Shown here: piece by piece, positions 9,105 through 17,849 of the stretch | Position numbering within the stretch: the stretch's first letter is position 1 | Layout: each line of letters starts with the position of its first letter | NCBI GenBank assembly: GCA_002722955.1 | Contig: PBMZ01000056.1 | Location: 1-40,172 of the forward strand | From: Planctomycetaceae bacterium | Lineage (GTDB): Bacteria; Planctomycetota; Planctomycetia; Planctomycetales; Planctomycetaceae | Direction of reading: 5' to 3' | Length of the DNA stretch: 40,172 nucleotides | Notes under the pieces: model-generated | The model's database searches: none | The model's input: only the letters and a program-made list of their open reading frames with translations | Told to the model about the DNA's origin: nothing | Made by a program: the position numbers and the translations under genes

Positions 9105-11516
9105 ATGGAAGACCTCGGCAAACAATTGTCGACGCTGCTCATGGTGGCTTGGTTGTTACCGTTTTTTGGCTTCTGCATTGAAGTTTTCGGCGGATACTTC
9201 AAGTGGCGGCTGACCAAGACGGCGGCTTACATTGCCGTTGGTTGTATTGGCGTCGGTTTCTTGTGCAGCGTCGTGGCTTTCATGCAATGGGGCAACGCCA
9301 CCGATTGGGTCGTTTTTGAAAGCCACGAAGGCGAGCATCATGTATCCGCGGATCATGATGAAGCCGCTAAATCCCACGACGAACATGGTGCGAAACACGA
9401 CGAGCACGCCAAAGAGCATGAACACGGTGAGGAGCACGCGGACGAACACGGCGAAAAGGCCGAAGGCGCCCATGATTCTCACGGTGGTCACGCTAAGCCA
9501 GCAGTGCAAACCGCGTTTTCCGGCCAAATCTATCACTTGGCTCGCTTCGGCGAACTCGATATTTCGATCGACTATTACATCGATAGCCTGACGCTTGGCA
9601 TGTTCATGATGGTGACGCTAATCGCCACATGCATTCACGTGTTTGCGATCGGCTATATGAGTGACGAGCTGACCGAATCGTACGAAGATCACTTTGTGCA
9701 TACTTCAGATGGCGGGCACTTTAAGCGACCGGGGCGGTTTTATCGCTTCTTCTCTTATATGTCATTGTTCTGCTTTTCGATGCTCGGGCTGGTGCTGGCC
9801 GGCAATATCTTCCAGGTCTTCGTTTTCTGGGAATTGGTCGGTATCTGCAGCTTCTTGCTGATCGGCTTCTATGTCGAGCGGAAATCGGCAAGTACCGCGG
9901 CGAACAAAGCATTCATCGTCAACCGTGTTGGCGACTTTGGCTTCATCATCGGCTTGATGATCCTGTGGACCTCGTGCGGCACGTTCCGTTTTGACAACTA
10001 CGAAGATCACCATGGGCACGAACAACCTGGTTTATTCCAAATGGTTCGCGGCAACGATGGGCATGTCACGCAAGATGGGGATGCCGTTGTTCTGAAAGAC
10101 GTTCATGGTGAGCCGTTGACCGACGCTTCTGGATCGACCAAGACTATTCCTTACATGCTGCTTGTCGCGGCAGGCTTGGGTGTCTTCTGCGGGTGTGTGG
10201 GCAAGAGTGCTCAGTTCCCATTGCAGACTTGGTTACCTGACGCGATGGAAGGTCCAACGCCAGTGTCAGCGCTGGTTCACTCGGCAACGATGGTGGCAGC
10301 AGGCGTCTATTTAGCCGGCCGCTTCTTCCCGATGTTCTTGCCCGAGGTCTTACTGACGATCGCCTATGTCGGCTGCGTCACTCTATTTGTGGCTGCCACA
10401 ATTGCGGTTGTCGCGACGGATATCAAGCGGGTGCTCGCCTACTCGACCATTAGCCAGTTGGGTTACATGATGCTCGGAATTGGTGTTGGTGGTTGGGGAG
10501 CAGGCTTGTTCCACCTGATTACTCACGCCTTCTTCAAGTCCCTGATGTTCTTGTGTTCCGGAAGCGTGATCCACGGCTGTCACCACGAGCAAGAAATGCC
10601 CAAGATGGGTGGCCTGTGGAAAAAGATGCCGGTCACTGCGTTTACGATGCTTGTTGGCGTGATTGCAATCGCTGGCCTTGCGATTCCAGGAACATCGATT
10701 GCCTTTTCAGGTTACCACTCGAAGGACGCGATTGTTGCCACGGCGCTGCAGTTCGTTGACGACAACCCTGTTCACATTTTGTTGTTCATCGTGCCGCTAG
10801 TTACTGCTGGCATTACAGCCTTTTACATGTTCCGCCTGTGGTTCTACACCTTCGCGGGCCAACCTCGTGACGCTCACGTCTATGAAGGATGTCATGAGAG
10901 TCCGTCTGTGATGTGCGGCCCACTGTTGGTGCTGGCACCGTTCGCAGCGTGGTGTGCCATCGGGGGCGAGCACGGCAAGCTGTTTAGCATCTTAGCACTC
11001 AGCGAGCCTGCCTCGACGGAAGTCGTTCACGCAAGTCATGACATTCACACGGCGGCCGGCAGTTTTGCTTTGGTTGCTGCGATTCTTGGCACGTTGACGG
11101 CGTATCTGCTTTACGGCAAGACGATCGTTGATCCCGCCAACATCAAACGGCAATTCAGCGGCTTGCACACTTTTCTCGTCGAGAAGTGGCGGTTCGATGA
11201 ACTCTACGATGTGATGTTCGTCAGGCCCTCACATGTCGTTGGTAAGTGGTGTGCGGGCGTTGACAAGTATATCTTCGACGAATTCCTACATGGTGTCGTT
11301 CGAACGGGAATTCGCGTGTCTCAGTGGGATCGAAAGTTCGACGAAGGCATCATCGACGGCTTGGTGAATCTGGTCGGGAACGTCACCTTCTCTATCGGTC
11401 GATCTTTACATGTGTTCCAAACGGGCAACATTCGCCAATACGTGATGTTTATTGCGGTCGGTGTTTTGATGTTGTTCGCCCTGTTGTTTGCGTTTTCGTT
11501 TGCAATCCTTGCCTAA
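9105..11516 (+). CDS. nuoL: NADH-quinone oxidoreductase subunit L with His-rich insertion
   Basis: NuoL is the distal antiporter-like pump of complex I. The family core is clear: FQVFVFWELVGICSFLLIGF with the helix-5 glutamate, GKSAQFPLQTWLPDAMEGPTPVSALVHSATMV, DIKRVLAYSTISQLGYMMLG, and the long C-terminal lateral-helix region (HTFLVEKWRFDELYD and onward). About 803 residues is well above the usual 600-650. Two insertions explain this: a segment with 15 histidines in about 60 residues near the N-terminus (9321-9497), and a polar loop around 10000-10130. The frame also offers a TTG at 9090; the ATG at 9105 is preferred on codon grounds, with no strong ribosome site for either. Confidence 0.95.
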   Translation: MEDLGKQLSTLLMVAWLLPFFGFCIEVFGGYFKWRLTKTAAYIAVGCIGVGFLCSVVAFMQWGNATDWVVFESHEGEHHVSADHDEAAKSHDEHGAKHDEHAKEHEHGEEHADEHGEKAEGAHDSHGGHAKPAVQTAFSGQIYHLARFGELDISIDYYIDSLTLGMFMMVTLIATCIHVFAIGYMSDELTESYEDHFVHTSDGGHFKRPGRFYRFFSYMSLFCFSMLGLVLAGNIFQVFVFWELVGICSFLLIGFYVERKSASTAANKAFIVNRVGDFGFIIGLMILWTSCGTFRFDNYEDHHGHEQPGLFQMVRGNDGHVTQDGDAVVLKDVHGEPLTDASGSTKTIPYMLLVAAGLGVFCGCVGKSAQFPLQTWLPDAMEGPTPVSALVHSATMVAAGVYLAGRFFPMFLPEVLLTIAYVGCVTLFVAATIAVVATDIKRVLAYSTISQLGYMMLGIGVGGWGAGLFHLITHAFFKSLMFLCSGSVIHGCHHEQEMPKMGGLWKKMPVTAFTMLVGVIAIAGLAIPGTSIAFSGYHSKDAIVATALQFVDDNPVHILLFIVPLVTAGITAFYMFRLWFYTFAGQPRDAHVYEGCHESPSVMCGPLLVLAPFAAWCAIGGEHGKLFSILALSEPASTEVVHASHDIHTAAGSFALVAAILGTLTAYLLYGKTIVDPANIKRQFSGLHTFLVEKWRFDELYDVMFVRPSHVVGKWCAGVDKYIFDEFLHGVVRTGIRVSQWDRKFDEGIIDGLVNLVGNVTFSIGRSLHVFQTGNIRQYVMFIAVGVLMLFALLFAFSFAILA

Positions 11517-11526
11517 CGGCAAGCGT

Positions 11527-11578
11527 GATCGCAGTTGCGATCGATAGACGGACTAAAAAATTCACATCAACGTTGATG
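11527..11578 (+). other. Two short palindromes in nuoL-nuoM spacer
   Basis: GATCGCA-GT-TGCGATC (11527-11542) is a 7-bp stem with a 2-base loop, and CATCAACGTTGATG (11565-11578) is a perfect 14-base palindrome. A run of six A residues lies between them. Both are in the 107-bp spacer. They could be RNA hairpins or an operator-like site; neither is a clear terminator. Confidence 0.4.
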
Positions 11579-11623
11579 GCCATAATTACATGGCGTTTTG
11601 AGTATAAGGAAATCTGGCGAGCC

Positions 11624-13354
11624 ATGAGTCTCAGTCCTACCTTATTGTTGTCGGTAATCATTTTCCTCCCGGCTTTGGGTGCATTAATTCTGATGATCTT
11701 CGATAAGAAGGCCGTCGAAACGATGCGCGGTTTTGCCTTGGCAGTCACAGCAATCACTTTTGTGTTGACTTTGCTGTTGCTGGGCCATTTCAATCCGTCC
11801 GACCCTGGCTTGCAGCCTGTGTTCGAAGTCACCGGGGATGAGCTTAAGCTAGTTCAGAATTATGAAGTTCAGGACGACGGTTCCATCGCCCTTTCGGACC
11901 GCGTCATCAGCGCAGCCGCGATTCAGCGTGGCGTCAAGCTGGAATGGATTCCTGGTTGGAACATCAACTATCAACTCGCGTACGACGGTATCAGCGTTCC
12001 ACTGCTGTTGTTGACCAGCTTCATCAGCGTCTTGGCGATGCTTGCATCGTGGAGCATCAACAAACTGCACAAGGGTTATCTGATCCTGTTCTTGTTGCTT
12101 GAAACCGGAATGCTGGGCGTCTTCCTGGCACTCGACTTCTTCCTGTTCTACGTGTTCTGGGAAGTCATGTTGTTGCCGATGTATTTCTTGATCGGCATTT
12201 GGGGCGGCCCACGACGCGAATACGCGGCCATCAAGTTCTTCTTGTACACGCTTGCCGGTAGTGTCTTGATGCTGATCGCCATCCTGATGTTCTACTTCGG
12301 AAGTGCAAACGAAGCTCTTGGCGTCGCTGCGACATTCGACTTGACGGAATTGGCGAACATCGGGCAAGGCAACGTCGCCGCGATTACTTTCAGCGAGACA
12401 ACTCAAATCGTCGCCTTTATCCTGCTGTTCATTGGCTTTGCCATCAAAGTTCCCACGTTCCCGTTCCATACTTGGTTGCCGGACGCGCACGTTGAGGCTC
12501 CTACACCAATCAGTATGATTCTGGCAGGCGTGTTGCTGAAGATGGGTGGATACGGAATCATCCGCATCGCATTCCCACTGTGTCCTGTTGGTGCTGCTTA
12601 TGCCGCTCACACTTTGGTGGCCATCGGAGCCATCAGTATCATCTACGGTGCGTTTGCCGCACTCGCTCAAACCGACTTCAAACGATTGGTGGCTTACAGC
12701 TCAGTCAGCCACATGGGTTACGTTCTTCTCGGAATCGGCGTCTGGAAGATTAACGAATCGACCGGTGCTGCCATTGGCCGCGACTACTGGCTGATGGGTA
12801 TGAACGGTGCCATGTTCCAAATGTTGGCTCATGGCGTCTCCTCGGCTGGCATGTTCTTCATGGTCGGCGTTATTTACGACCGAGTGCACCATCGCGATTT
12901 GAATCAGTTCGGTGGTCTGGCTGGAATAATGCCTTACTACAGCGGATTGGCAGCGGGAATCTTCTTCGCTGGCCTGGGGCTCCCCGGCCTTTGCGGATTC
13001 ATCGGTGAAGTGTTCGTTGTGCTGAGCGCATGGAACTTCTCGAAACTGCTGGCCATTATCGCCGCCGGTGGTGTCATCCTGACGGCTGGCTATATCCTGT
13101 GGACTCTGCAGCGGGTCTATCTTGGCCCGGAATACAAAGGGCCGCACAAGGACGAGTTGCTGAGCAATCCGTTTAACGGACGTGAAGCCAGCGTCGCGGT
13201 AATTCTGTTGATCTTCGCCGTCGTTTTGGGTGTCTATCCCGAAATCATGTTCGGCTTGATGCGTGAGTCAATGGCTTCCTTAGTTGAGTCATTAGATGCT
13301 GGTTACCAGAACGCCGTCGACTCGGCGATGACGATTAAGACAACTTTGAAGTAA
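11624..13354 (+). CDS. nuoM: NADH-quinone oxidoreductase subunit M
   Basis: NuoM is the middle antiporter-like pump of complex I. The core shows FYVFWEVMLLPMYFLIGIWG with the key helix-5 glutamate, KVPTFPFHTWLPDAHVEAPT, then DFKRLVAYSSVSHMGYVLLG with the conserved lysine and histidine, and a GLPGLCGFIGEV segment near the end. The frame is open from 11324, inside nuoL, but the family N-terminus begins at MSLSPTLLLSVIIFLPALGA. That puts the start at the ATG at 11624, with AAGGAA about 11 bases upstream. The 576 residues are slightly long because of a soluble loop at about 60-110. Only 13 bp separate it from nuoN. Confidence 0.96.
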   Translation: MSLSPTLLLSVIIFLPALGALILMIFDKKAVETMRGFALAVTAITFVLTLLLLGHFNPSDPGLQPVFEVTGDELKLVQNYEVQDDGSIALSDRVISAAAIQRGVKLEWIPGWNINYQLAYDGISVPLLLLTSFISVLAMLASWSINKLHKGYLILFLLLETGMLGVFLALDFFLFYVFWEVMLLPMYFLIGIWGGPRREYAAIKFFLYTLAGSVLMLIAILMFYFGSANEALGVAATFDLTELANIGQGNVAAITFSETTQIVAFILLFIGFAIKVPTFPFHTWLPDAHVEAPTPISMILAGVLLKMGGYGIIRIAFPLCPVGAAYAAHTLVAIGAISIIYGAFAALAQTDFKRLVAYSSVSHMGYVLLGIGVWKINESTGAAIGRDYWLMGMNGAMFQMLAHGVSSAGMFFMVGVIYDRVHHRDLNQFGGLAGIMPYYSGLAAGIFFAGLGLPGLCGFIGEVFVVLSAWNFSKLLAIIAAGGVILTAGYILWTLQRVYLGPEYKGPHKDELLSNPFNGREASVAVILLIFAVVLGVYPEIMFGLMRESMASLVESLDAGYQNAVDSAMTIKTTLK

Positions 13355-13367
13355 GTATCTTTTCAAG

Positions 13368-15056
13368 ATGAATAACGGATTTGGATCGTTACTCGACAGG
13401 CTGATCACCGAAACAGCCGGTTCCTACGAAGGCGAGAGTGCTTGGTCACTCGAGTACGCTGCCGGTATGTTCGGTCAGTTCATGGAGTCATCGTTGGGGC
13501 ACTTCAGCCCTGAGTTGGCTTTGTGCGCGACGATCGTTTGCCTATTGCTGGTCAGACTCTTCGGTTGCGACAAGTGTTGTCAGCCATATTGGGTCGCTCT
13601 GTTTGGCTCTTTGGTCTCGTTCGGATTGGCTTACTACCAATTCACCGACCTGCAACAAACCAGCCAATCCGAAGAGTTCTTTACGGGTCTCTTGATCTAC
13701 GATCCGTTCACTGTCTTCTTTCGGCTGTTTCTGCTGCTATTTCTAATATTGATTACTGCGTTAACTGTCCTTAGCGGTATTCCCGACGACGAAGATGCGC
13801 CTGATTTCTATTGCCTGTTGTTGGGTTCAACGATCGGCATGATGTTGATGGCTTCAGCCAATCATATGCTCGTGATTTTCCTCGGCGTCGAGATGACCAG
13901 TGTACCCAGCTACGTGATGGTTGGCTTCTTGAAGGGACGTCGACAAAGTAGTGAAGCTGCCCTGAAGTATGTGGTTTACGGTGCTGGTGCCGCTGGCGTG
14001 ATGCTTTACGGAACAAGCCTGGTTGCTGGCGTATTGGGTACAGCAAGCTTACCAGAGATGGCGTCAAGAATGGCGTTGCTGGTTGGTGAGGCTGGTACCA
14101 TGTCCGACCCAATTGTCCGGACGGTGATTCTTGGAATTATGCTGGTCATGGTCGGGCTCGCTTTCAAGCTGTCGCTGGTACCATTTCATTTTTGGTGTCC
14201 AGACGCGTTCGAAGGGGCATCAGCCGAAGTCGCCGGCTTCTTATCGGTTGCTTCCAAAGCAGGTGCGTTTGCCTTGCTGGTTCGGTTTTGCTTGGCCTTT
14301 GCCGGAAATCCTGAAGGCACGGGAACTCTGAAAGAGATATATCTCTACCTCGGCCTTGGTCTAGGCGTGATTGCGGCAGCTTCAGCAACGTTTGGCAACT
14401 TGGCCGCCTATTCACAAACAAACGTAAAACGGCTCTTGGCCTACTCGACGATCGCGCATGCCGGTTACATGCTGATGGCGGTTTCGGCCATGATGGTCAT
14501 CTTGAATGCTCCCGCTGGCTCGTTGCACGATCCGCTGGTTGATGCGAACCGTTGCCTTGAAGGTTTGTTGTACTACCTGTTCGTGTATCTGTTCATGAAC
14601 CTGGGAGCTTTTGCTGTTGTGGCTTTGATCCGCAATCAAATCTACAGCGAAGAAGTTTCCGATTACGCCGGTTTAGGCTACCAAGCTCCTGTGCTTTGCG
14701 TTTGCATGGGCATCTGCATGTTTAGTCTGGTTGGAATTCCCCCGATGGGTGGATTCTTCGCGAAGCTGGTGATCTTTGCTTCCGTGTTCAAGGCGGGTCA
14801 AGTTCACTGGCTCATGTACTTAATCCTGATCATTGGTGGTCTGAATACGGTCTTCAGCTTGGTCTATTATGTCCGAGTCCTGAAGACGATGTTCGTCGAC
14901 CCACGTCATGCTGACGCTCGCCGGGCCGATGTGCCGTTTAACTCGGTTCCTGGTTTGTATGCCGTGATGGTTACAGTGCCCGTTTTGGTCTTGGGTATCG
15001 CAGTCAAGGGACTTAGCGAGACCGCCAATCAAGTAGCATCCGTGCTCTTCCGATAA
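13368..15056 (+). CDS. nuoN: NADH-quinone oxidoreductase subunit N
   Basis: NuoN is the proximal antiporter-like pump of complex I. The sequence has FLGVEMTSVPSYVMVGF with the helix-5 glutamate, FKLSLVPFHFWCPDAFEGA, and TNVKRLLAYSTIAHAGYMLM with the channel lysines. It also has GLGYQAPVLCVCMGICMFSLVGIPPMGGFFAK, the usual C-terminal half. The 562 residues exceed the usual 480 or so, with an extra soluble N-terminal stretch of about 30 residues and a loop at about 385-400. The ATG at 13368 follows nuoM by 13 bp, so the two are co-transcribed and perhaps translationally linked. It is the last recognisable complex I gene in the window. Confidence 0.96.
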   Translation: MNNGFGSLLDRLITETAGSYEGESAWSLEYAAGMFGQFMESSLGHFSPELALCATIVCLLLVRLFGCDKCCQPYWVALFGSLVSFGLAYYQFTDLQQTSQSEEFFTGLLIYDPFTVFFRLFLLLFLILITALTVLSGIPDDEDAPDFYCLLLGSTIGMMLMASANHMLVIFLGVEMTSVPSYVMVGFLKGRRQSSEAALKYVVYGAGAAGVMLYGTSLVAGVLGTASLPEMASRMALLVGEAGTMSDPIVRTVILGIMLVMVGLAFKLSLVPFHFWCPDAFEGASAEVAGFLSVASKAGAFALLVRFCLAFAGNPEGTGTLKEIYLYLGLGLGVIAAASATFGNLAAYSQTNVKRLLAYSTIAHAGYMLMAVSAMMVILNAPAGSLHDPLVDANRCLEGLLYYLFVYLFMNLGAFAVVALIRNQIYSEEVSDYAGLGYQAPVLCVCMGICMFSLVGIPPMGGFFAKLVIFASVFKAGQVHWLMYLILIIGGLNTVFSLVYYVRVLKTMFVDPRHADARRADVPFNSVPGLYAVMVTVPVLVLGIAVKGLSETANQVASVLFR

Positions 15057-15112
15057 GAACAATTTTCGCGGCCGTTCTGGGAACAGACAAAGGCGGCTGT
15101 GCCACTTCAAGC

Positions 15113-15556
15113 ATGATTGAATTGACGGCAATGGAGAACCAACGCAACGATTTGCTGGCTGGCGTCCTTATTGAAGTGGGACGAAGCGCATTGCAGTACA
15201 TGGGTGAATGTTGGCCGTGGACTGGCAGTGACGAACAAGGCAACGTGCTCAAGCAGTTGATTCAAAATCAAGCGGCTCACGTTCCTGTCTTGGTTGGCTT
15301 GCTGGGCGATCGTCGTCAACTGATCGACTTTGGTACTTATCCGACCGAGTACACCGACCTTCATTATACCGGGGTCGACTTCTTGCTTTCGTTGCTTGTC
15401 CAGAACCAAACCGCGCTTGTCGGCATACTGGAAAAAGCTGTAACTGAAAGCGGATCGGATGCCGATGCCAACGTCTTGTTGACACAGATCTTGGCTCAAG
15501 AACGCGAGAATCTCGAACGGCTCAGTAATCTCGAGCCCGAGGAAGCTTCAAAGTGA
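15113..15556 (+). CDS. Conserved-looking helical protein of unknown function
   Basis: The 147-residue product is predicted to be mostly helical and soluble, with no signal peptide. It has two similar segments, each with an aromatic/acidic pattern followed by LIQNQAAHVPVLVGLL or LLVQNQTALVGILEK, which suggests a two-helix duplication, as in ferritin-like or four-helix folds. I do not recognise a family. Its stop overlaps the start of the TatD gene in GTGA, so the two are very likely translated together. It follows nuoN by 56 bp on the same strand and may share that transcript. The alternative ATG at codon 7 cannot be excluded. Confidence 0.65.
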   Translation: MIELTAMENQRNDLLAGVLIEVGRSALQYMGECWPWTGSDEQGNVLKQLIQNQAAHVPVLVGLLGDRRQLIDFGTYPTEYTDLHYTGVDFLLSLLVQNQTALVGILEKAVTESGSDADANVLLTQILAQERENLERLSNLEPEEASK

Positions 15557-16335
15557 GCTCGATCGAGCTAATCGACACTCACTGTCATCTCGATGAAGAC
15601 GCCTTTAAGGACGACCGAGACGACGTCGTCAAACGTGCCCTCGATGCTGGCATCACGCGCATGGTCACCATTGGGGTGACTTTGGAGACTAGCCGTAGTG
15701 CTGTTGAGCTAGCATCGCGTTTTCCAGAAGTCTTCGCTGTTGTTGGAATTCAACCGAACTACGCGGCTGATGCCAAACCCGGTGATTGGGACCAAATCGT
15801 CGAGCTGACTCAAGCACCGAAAGTCGTCGCCATCGGCGAAACCGGATTGGATCGTTATTGGGACTTTGCTCCGATCGAAACCCAAGCAGATTACTTTACG
15901 CGCCATCTGCGTTTGTCTCGCGAAGCCGATATTCCGTTCATCGTCCATTGCAGAGAAGCAGAAGACGATGTGGTCGCTCAGTTACAAAACGAGGCCAACG
16001 GCTCCCCTTGGAATGGCGTGATGCATTCTTTCTGTGGTGACGAAAAGACAGCAGCAGCATGTCTCGAGATGGGAATGCACATCTCGTTTGCTGGTATGTT
16101 GACATTCAAGAAAAACGACTCGCTAAGAGCAGTTGCCGCCACCGTGCCGTTGGATCGATTATTGGTCGAGACCGATTCTCCCTATTTGGCTCCTGTGCCG
16201 AAGCGTGGAAAACGCAACGAGCCCGCGAACGTGCTCCATACTGCCGCCTGCTTAGCGGAAGTCCATGGCCTGCCAGCAGAAGAAATGGCTCGTATCACCA
16301 CTGAGAACGCCCGGCGATTGTTTGGGTTGGACTAG
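15553..16335 (+). CDS. TatD family metal-dependent hydrolase (DNase)
   Basis: The 260 residues match the length of TatD nucleases, which are cytoplasmic TIM-barrel enzymes with 3'-5' exonuclease activity. The metal ligands are visible: D8-T-H10-C-H12 at the N-terminus, ETGLD around residue 96, FIVHCREAEDDV near 130-140, and the C-terminal VETDSPYLAPVP with the catalytic aspartate. The family tail RGKRNEPANV is also present. The start is a GTG overlapping the stop of the preceding gene by 4 bp (GTGA). This supports the chosen start and translational coupling. Distinguishing TatD from its YcfH-type paralogues would need a phylogeny. Confidence 0.9.
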   Translation: MSSIELIDTHCHLDEDAFKDDRDDVVKRALDAGITRMVTIGVTLETSRSAVELASRFPEVFAVVGIQPNYAADAKPGDWDQIVELTQAPKVVAIGETGLDRYWDFAPIETQADYFTRHLRLSREADIPFIVHCREAEDDVVAQLQNEANGSPWNGVMHSFCGDEKTAAACLEMGMHISFAGMLTFKKNDSLRAVAATVPLDRLLVETDSPYLAPVPKRGKRNEPANVLHTAACLAEVHGLPAEEMARITTENARRLFGLD

Positions 16336-16496
16336 GTGTCTCTGGCCAGTCCACGGCGATACGGATATGCTTGACATTGGTCGTTTATCCGGCCAAAGTC
16401 GCCCTGCAATGCCGATTTGTAACGGTGTTGCGTTCATGGGGTAGACAACGTCATCCCGCACAGGTGAAGATCCATCCTCTTCATAAGGGCCACCAC

Positions 16497-17447
16497 ATGA
16501 CTCTGACAATTGTCTTGATGGCATCAATCTTGAACGACTCGGGGGAAGTTGCCGACAGCGAGGTTCGTGCAGCAATCGAGCGTAGCATTCCATACATCGA
16601 GGATCGTGGCGTCTGGTGGATGGAAAAGAAGAAATGTGTCTCGTGCCATCGAATCGGCACGATGGTGTGGAGCCTTGCCGCGGCCCGCAGTCGTGGTATC
16701 AAAGTCAGCGACAAGTTGGACGAATGGTTTGACTGGTCATTGGAGAAATCGAAACCGAAACCACCAACAGAAGAAAATAAAGACAAGGGGTTTGGAAACA
16801 AAGATGGTTTGGTGCAATTGATGCTTCCGCGCAAGCTCTTTAAGACCACCGACGCCCGCACCAAGTCGTTGAATACCTTCCCAACATTGATTACCCAAGA
16901 TCAACAGGCTGATGGCTCTTGGAATCCAGGCGGTCAATTGCCTTCTCAGAAGAGGTCAAAGGTCGAAACCACCGAAGTGACAACAATGTGGTTAGCTTTG
17001 GGGTTGGCCGAGTTTGATTCCGAGGGAAACCAAAAGGCAATCGATCAAGCTCTAGAGCGACTGTCGAAGATCAAACGCGGCAAGAGTACAGAATGGTTTG
17101 TTGCCGGCCTGCTATTGGCGAGCCAACTAAATGATGATGCAGAAGTAAAAACCCTGCTTGCCGAGCTAACCTCGCAGCAGCAAGCCGACGGTGGCTGGGG
17201 ATGGATCATTGGTGAACCCAGTGATGCGTTGGCAACGGGAATGGTCCTTTATGCTTTGCAGCAGTCCGACGGCTCAAAAGCCGCATCCTCAAAGGCGGCT
17301 CGCTTTTTAGTTAAGACTCAGAGTGACAACGGTTCTTGGGCTGTTCGGGGCACGAAAAAGAACAAGCAGAAGAAGGTCGCTGAGTCCGCAACTTATTGGG
17401 GAACGACTTGGGCCGTGATCGGGCTTGCAGAAAGCTTGGCCAATTGA
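16497..17447 (+). CDS. CxxCH-motif protein with prenyltransferase/squalene-cyclase-like repeats (copy A)
   Basis: The product of 316 residues has a short hydrophobic N-terminus (MTLTIVLMASIL, a weak signal peptide). It is followed by KKKCVSCHRIG at about residue 46, a CxxCH motif like the haem c site. The rest has alpha-alpha-barrel repeats of the squalene-hopene cyclase/prenyltransferase type: QQADGSWNPGG, QQADGGWGWI and SDNGSWAVRG. The cyclase DxDD acid motif is not seen, so terpene cyclisation is unlikely. A haem-bearing or redox-linked scaffold is possible but unproven. AAGGG lies 8 bases before the ATG at 16497. The frame is open from 16371, but those codons look non-coding. A broken paralogue follows directly. 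Confidence 0.75.
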   Translation: MTLTIVLMASILNDSGEVADSEVRAAIERSIPYIEDRGVWWMEKKKCVSCHRIGTMVWSLAAARSRGIKVSDKLDEWFDWSLEKSKPKPPTEENKDKGFGNKDGLVQLMLPRKLFKTTDARTKSLNTFPTLITQDQQADGSWNPGGQLPSQKRSKVETTEVTTMWLALGLAEFDSEGNQKAIDQALERLSKIKRGKSTEWFVAGLLLASQLNDDAEVKTLLAELTSQQQADGGWGWIIGEPSDALATGMVLYALQQSDGSKAASSKAARFLVKTQSDNGSWAVRGTKKNKQKKVAESATYWGTTWAVIGLAESLAN

Positions 17448-17558
17448 ATCGAGACACATGATCTCGACCGCACGTAATCCGAGTTCGAGCGACCCAACGT
17501 GAAGGAATGATCCACGAATCTGTCAAAGCTATCGGTCTGTGCTCTGGTCTCGATCACG

Positions 17559-17792
17559 GTGGGATTTGGCTTCATGACATCTGGTTCGAACGCCGGCGAG
17601 AAGCCAGCCGCCTCAGTTGAAGAAGTCCAACTTGCGGTCGAGAAAGGCTTGTTCTTCGTCGAGAAAACAACAATGCGTTGGTGGAACAAGAAGAAGTGCG
17701 CATCGTGCCATGATGGACCGATGCTGCTGTTCTCGCACAACGTCGCTAAACGTCAAGGCTTCCCAATCAATCAAAGCAAACTCGACTTTTAG
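17559..17792 (+). pseudogene. N-terminal fragment of CxxCH/prenyltransferase-repeat protein (copy B)
   Basis: This frame encodes the paralogue of copy A up to KKKCASCHDGPMLLFSHNVAKR, then stops at TAG 17790. Continuing in the same frame gives TGA at 17802 and TGA at 17832, and then joins the 17850-18647 frame without any shift. Upstream, the frame stays open to 17508 and encodes a hydrophobic signal-like stretch (LSKLSVCALVSITVGFGF) with no good start codon. An ATG at 17507 with GAAGGA before it is out of frame, so the 5' end may also be damaged. The GTG at 17559 is only a formal start. It is best read as the first part of a decayed gene. Confidence 0.7.
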
Positions 17793-17849
17793 ACGGATCG
17801 ATGAGTGCTTGTTGACGGTCTAGTACACAGCTGAAAGGATGCCGGCGGA

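Noticed and set aside
9156..9536. Hydrophobic 126-residue open frame opposite the His-rich part of nuoL
   Set aside because: Antisense of His/Glu codons gives Val/Met/Phe-rich runs; there is no ribosome site and it is fully inside nuoL.
11849..12670. 273-residue minus-strand open frame within nuoM
   Set aside because: It lies entirely antisense to a certain complex I gene and is rich in Gln, Asp and His, typical of shadow frames.
16371..16496. Upstream extension of the copy A frame
   Set aside because: The extra residues are not family-like and the ATG at 16497 has a good ribosome site.
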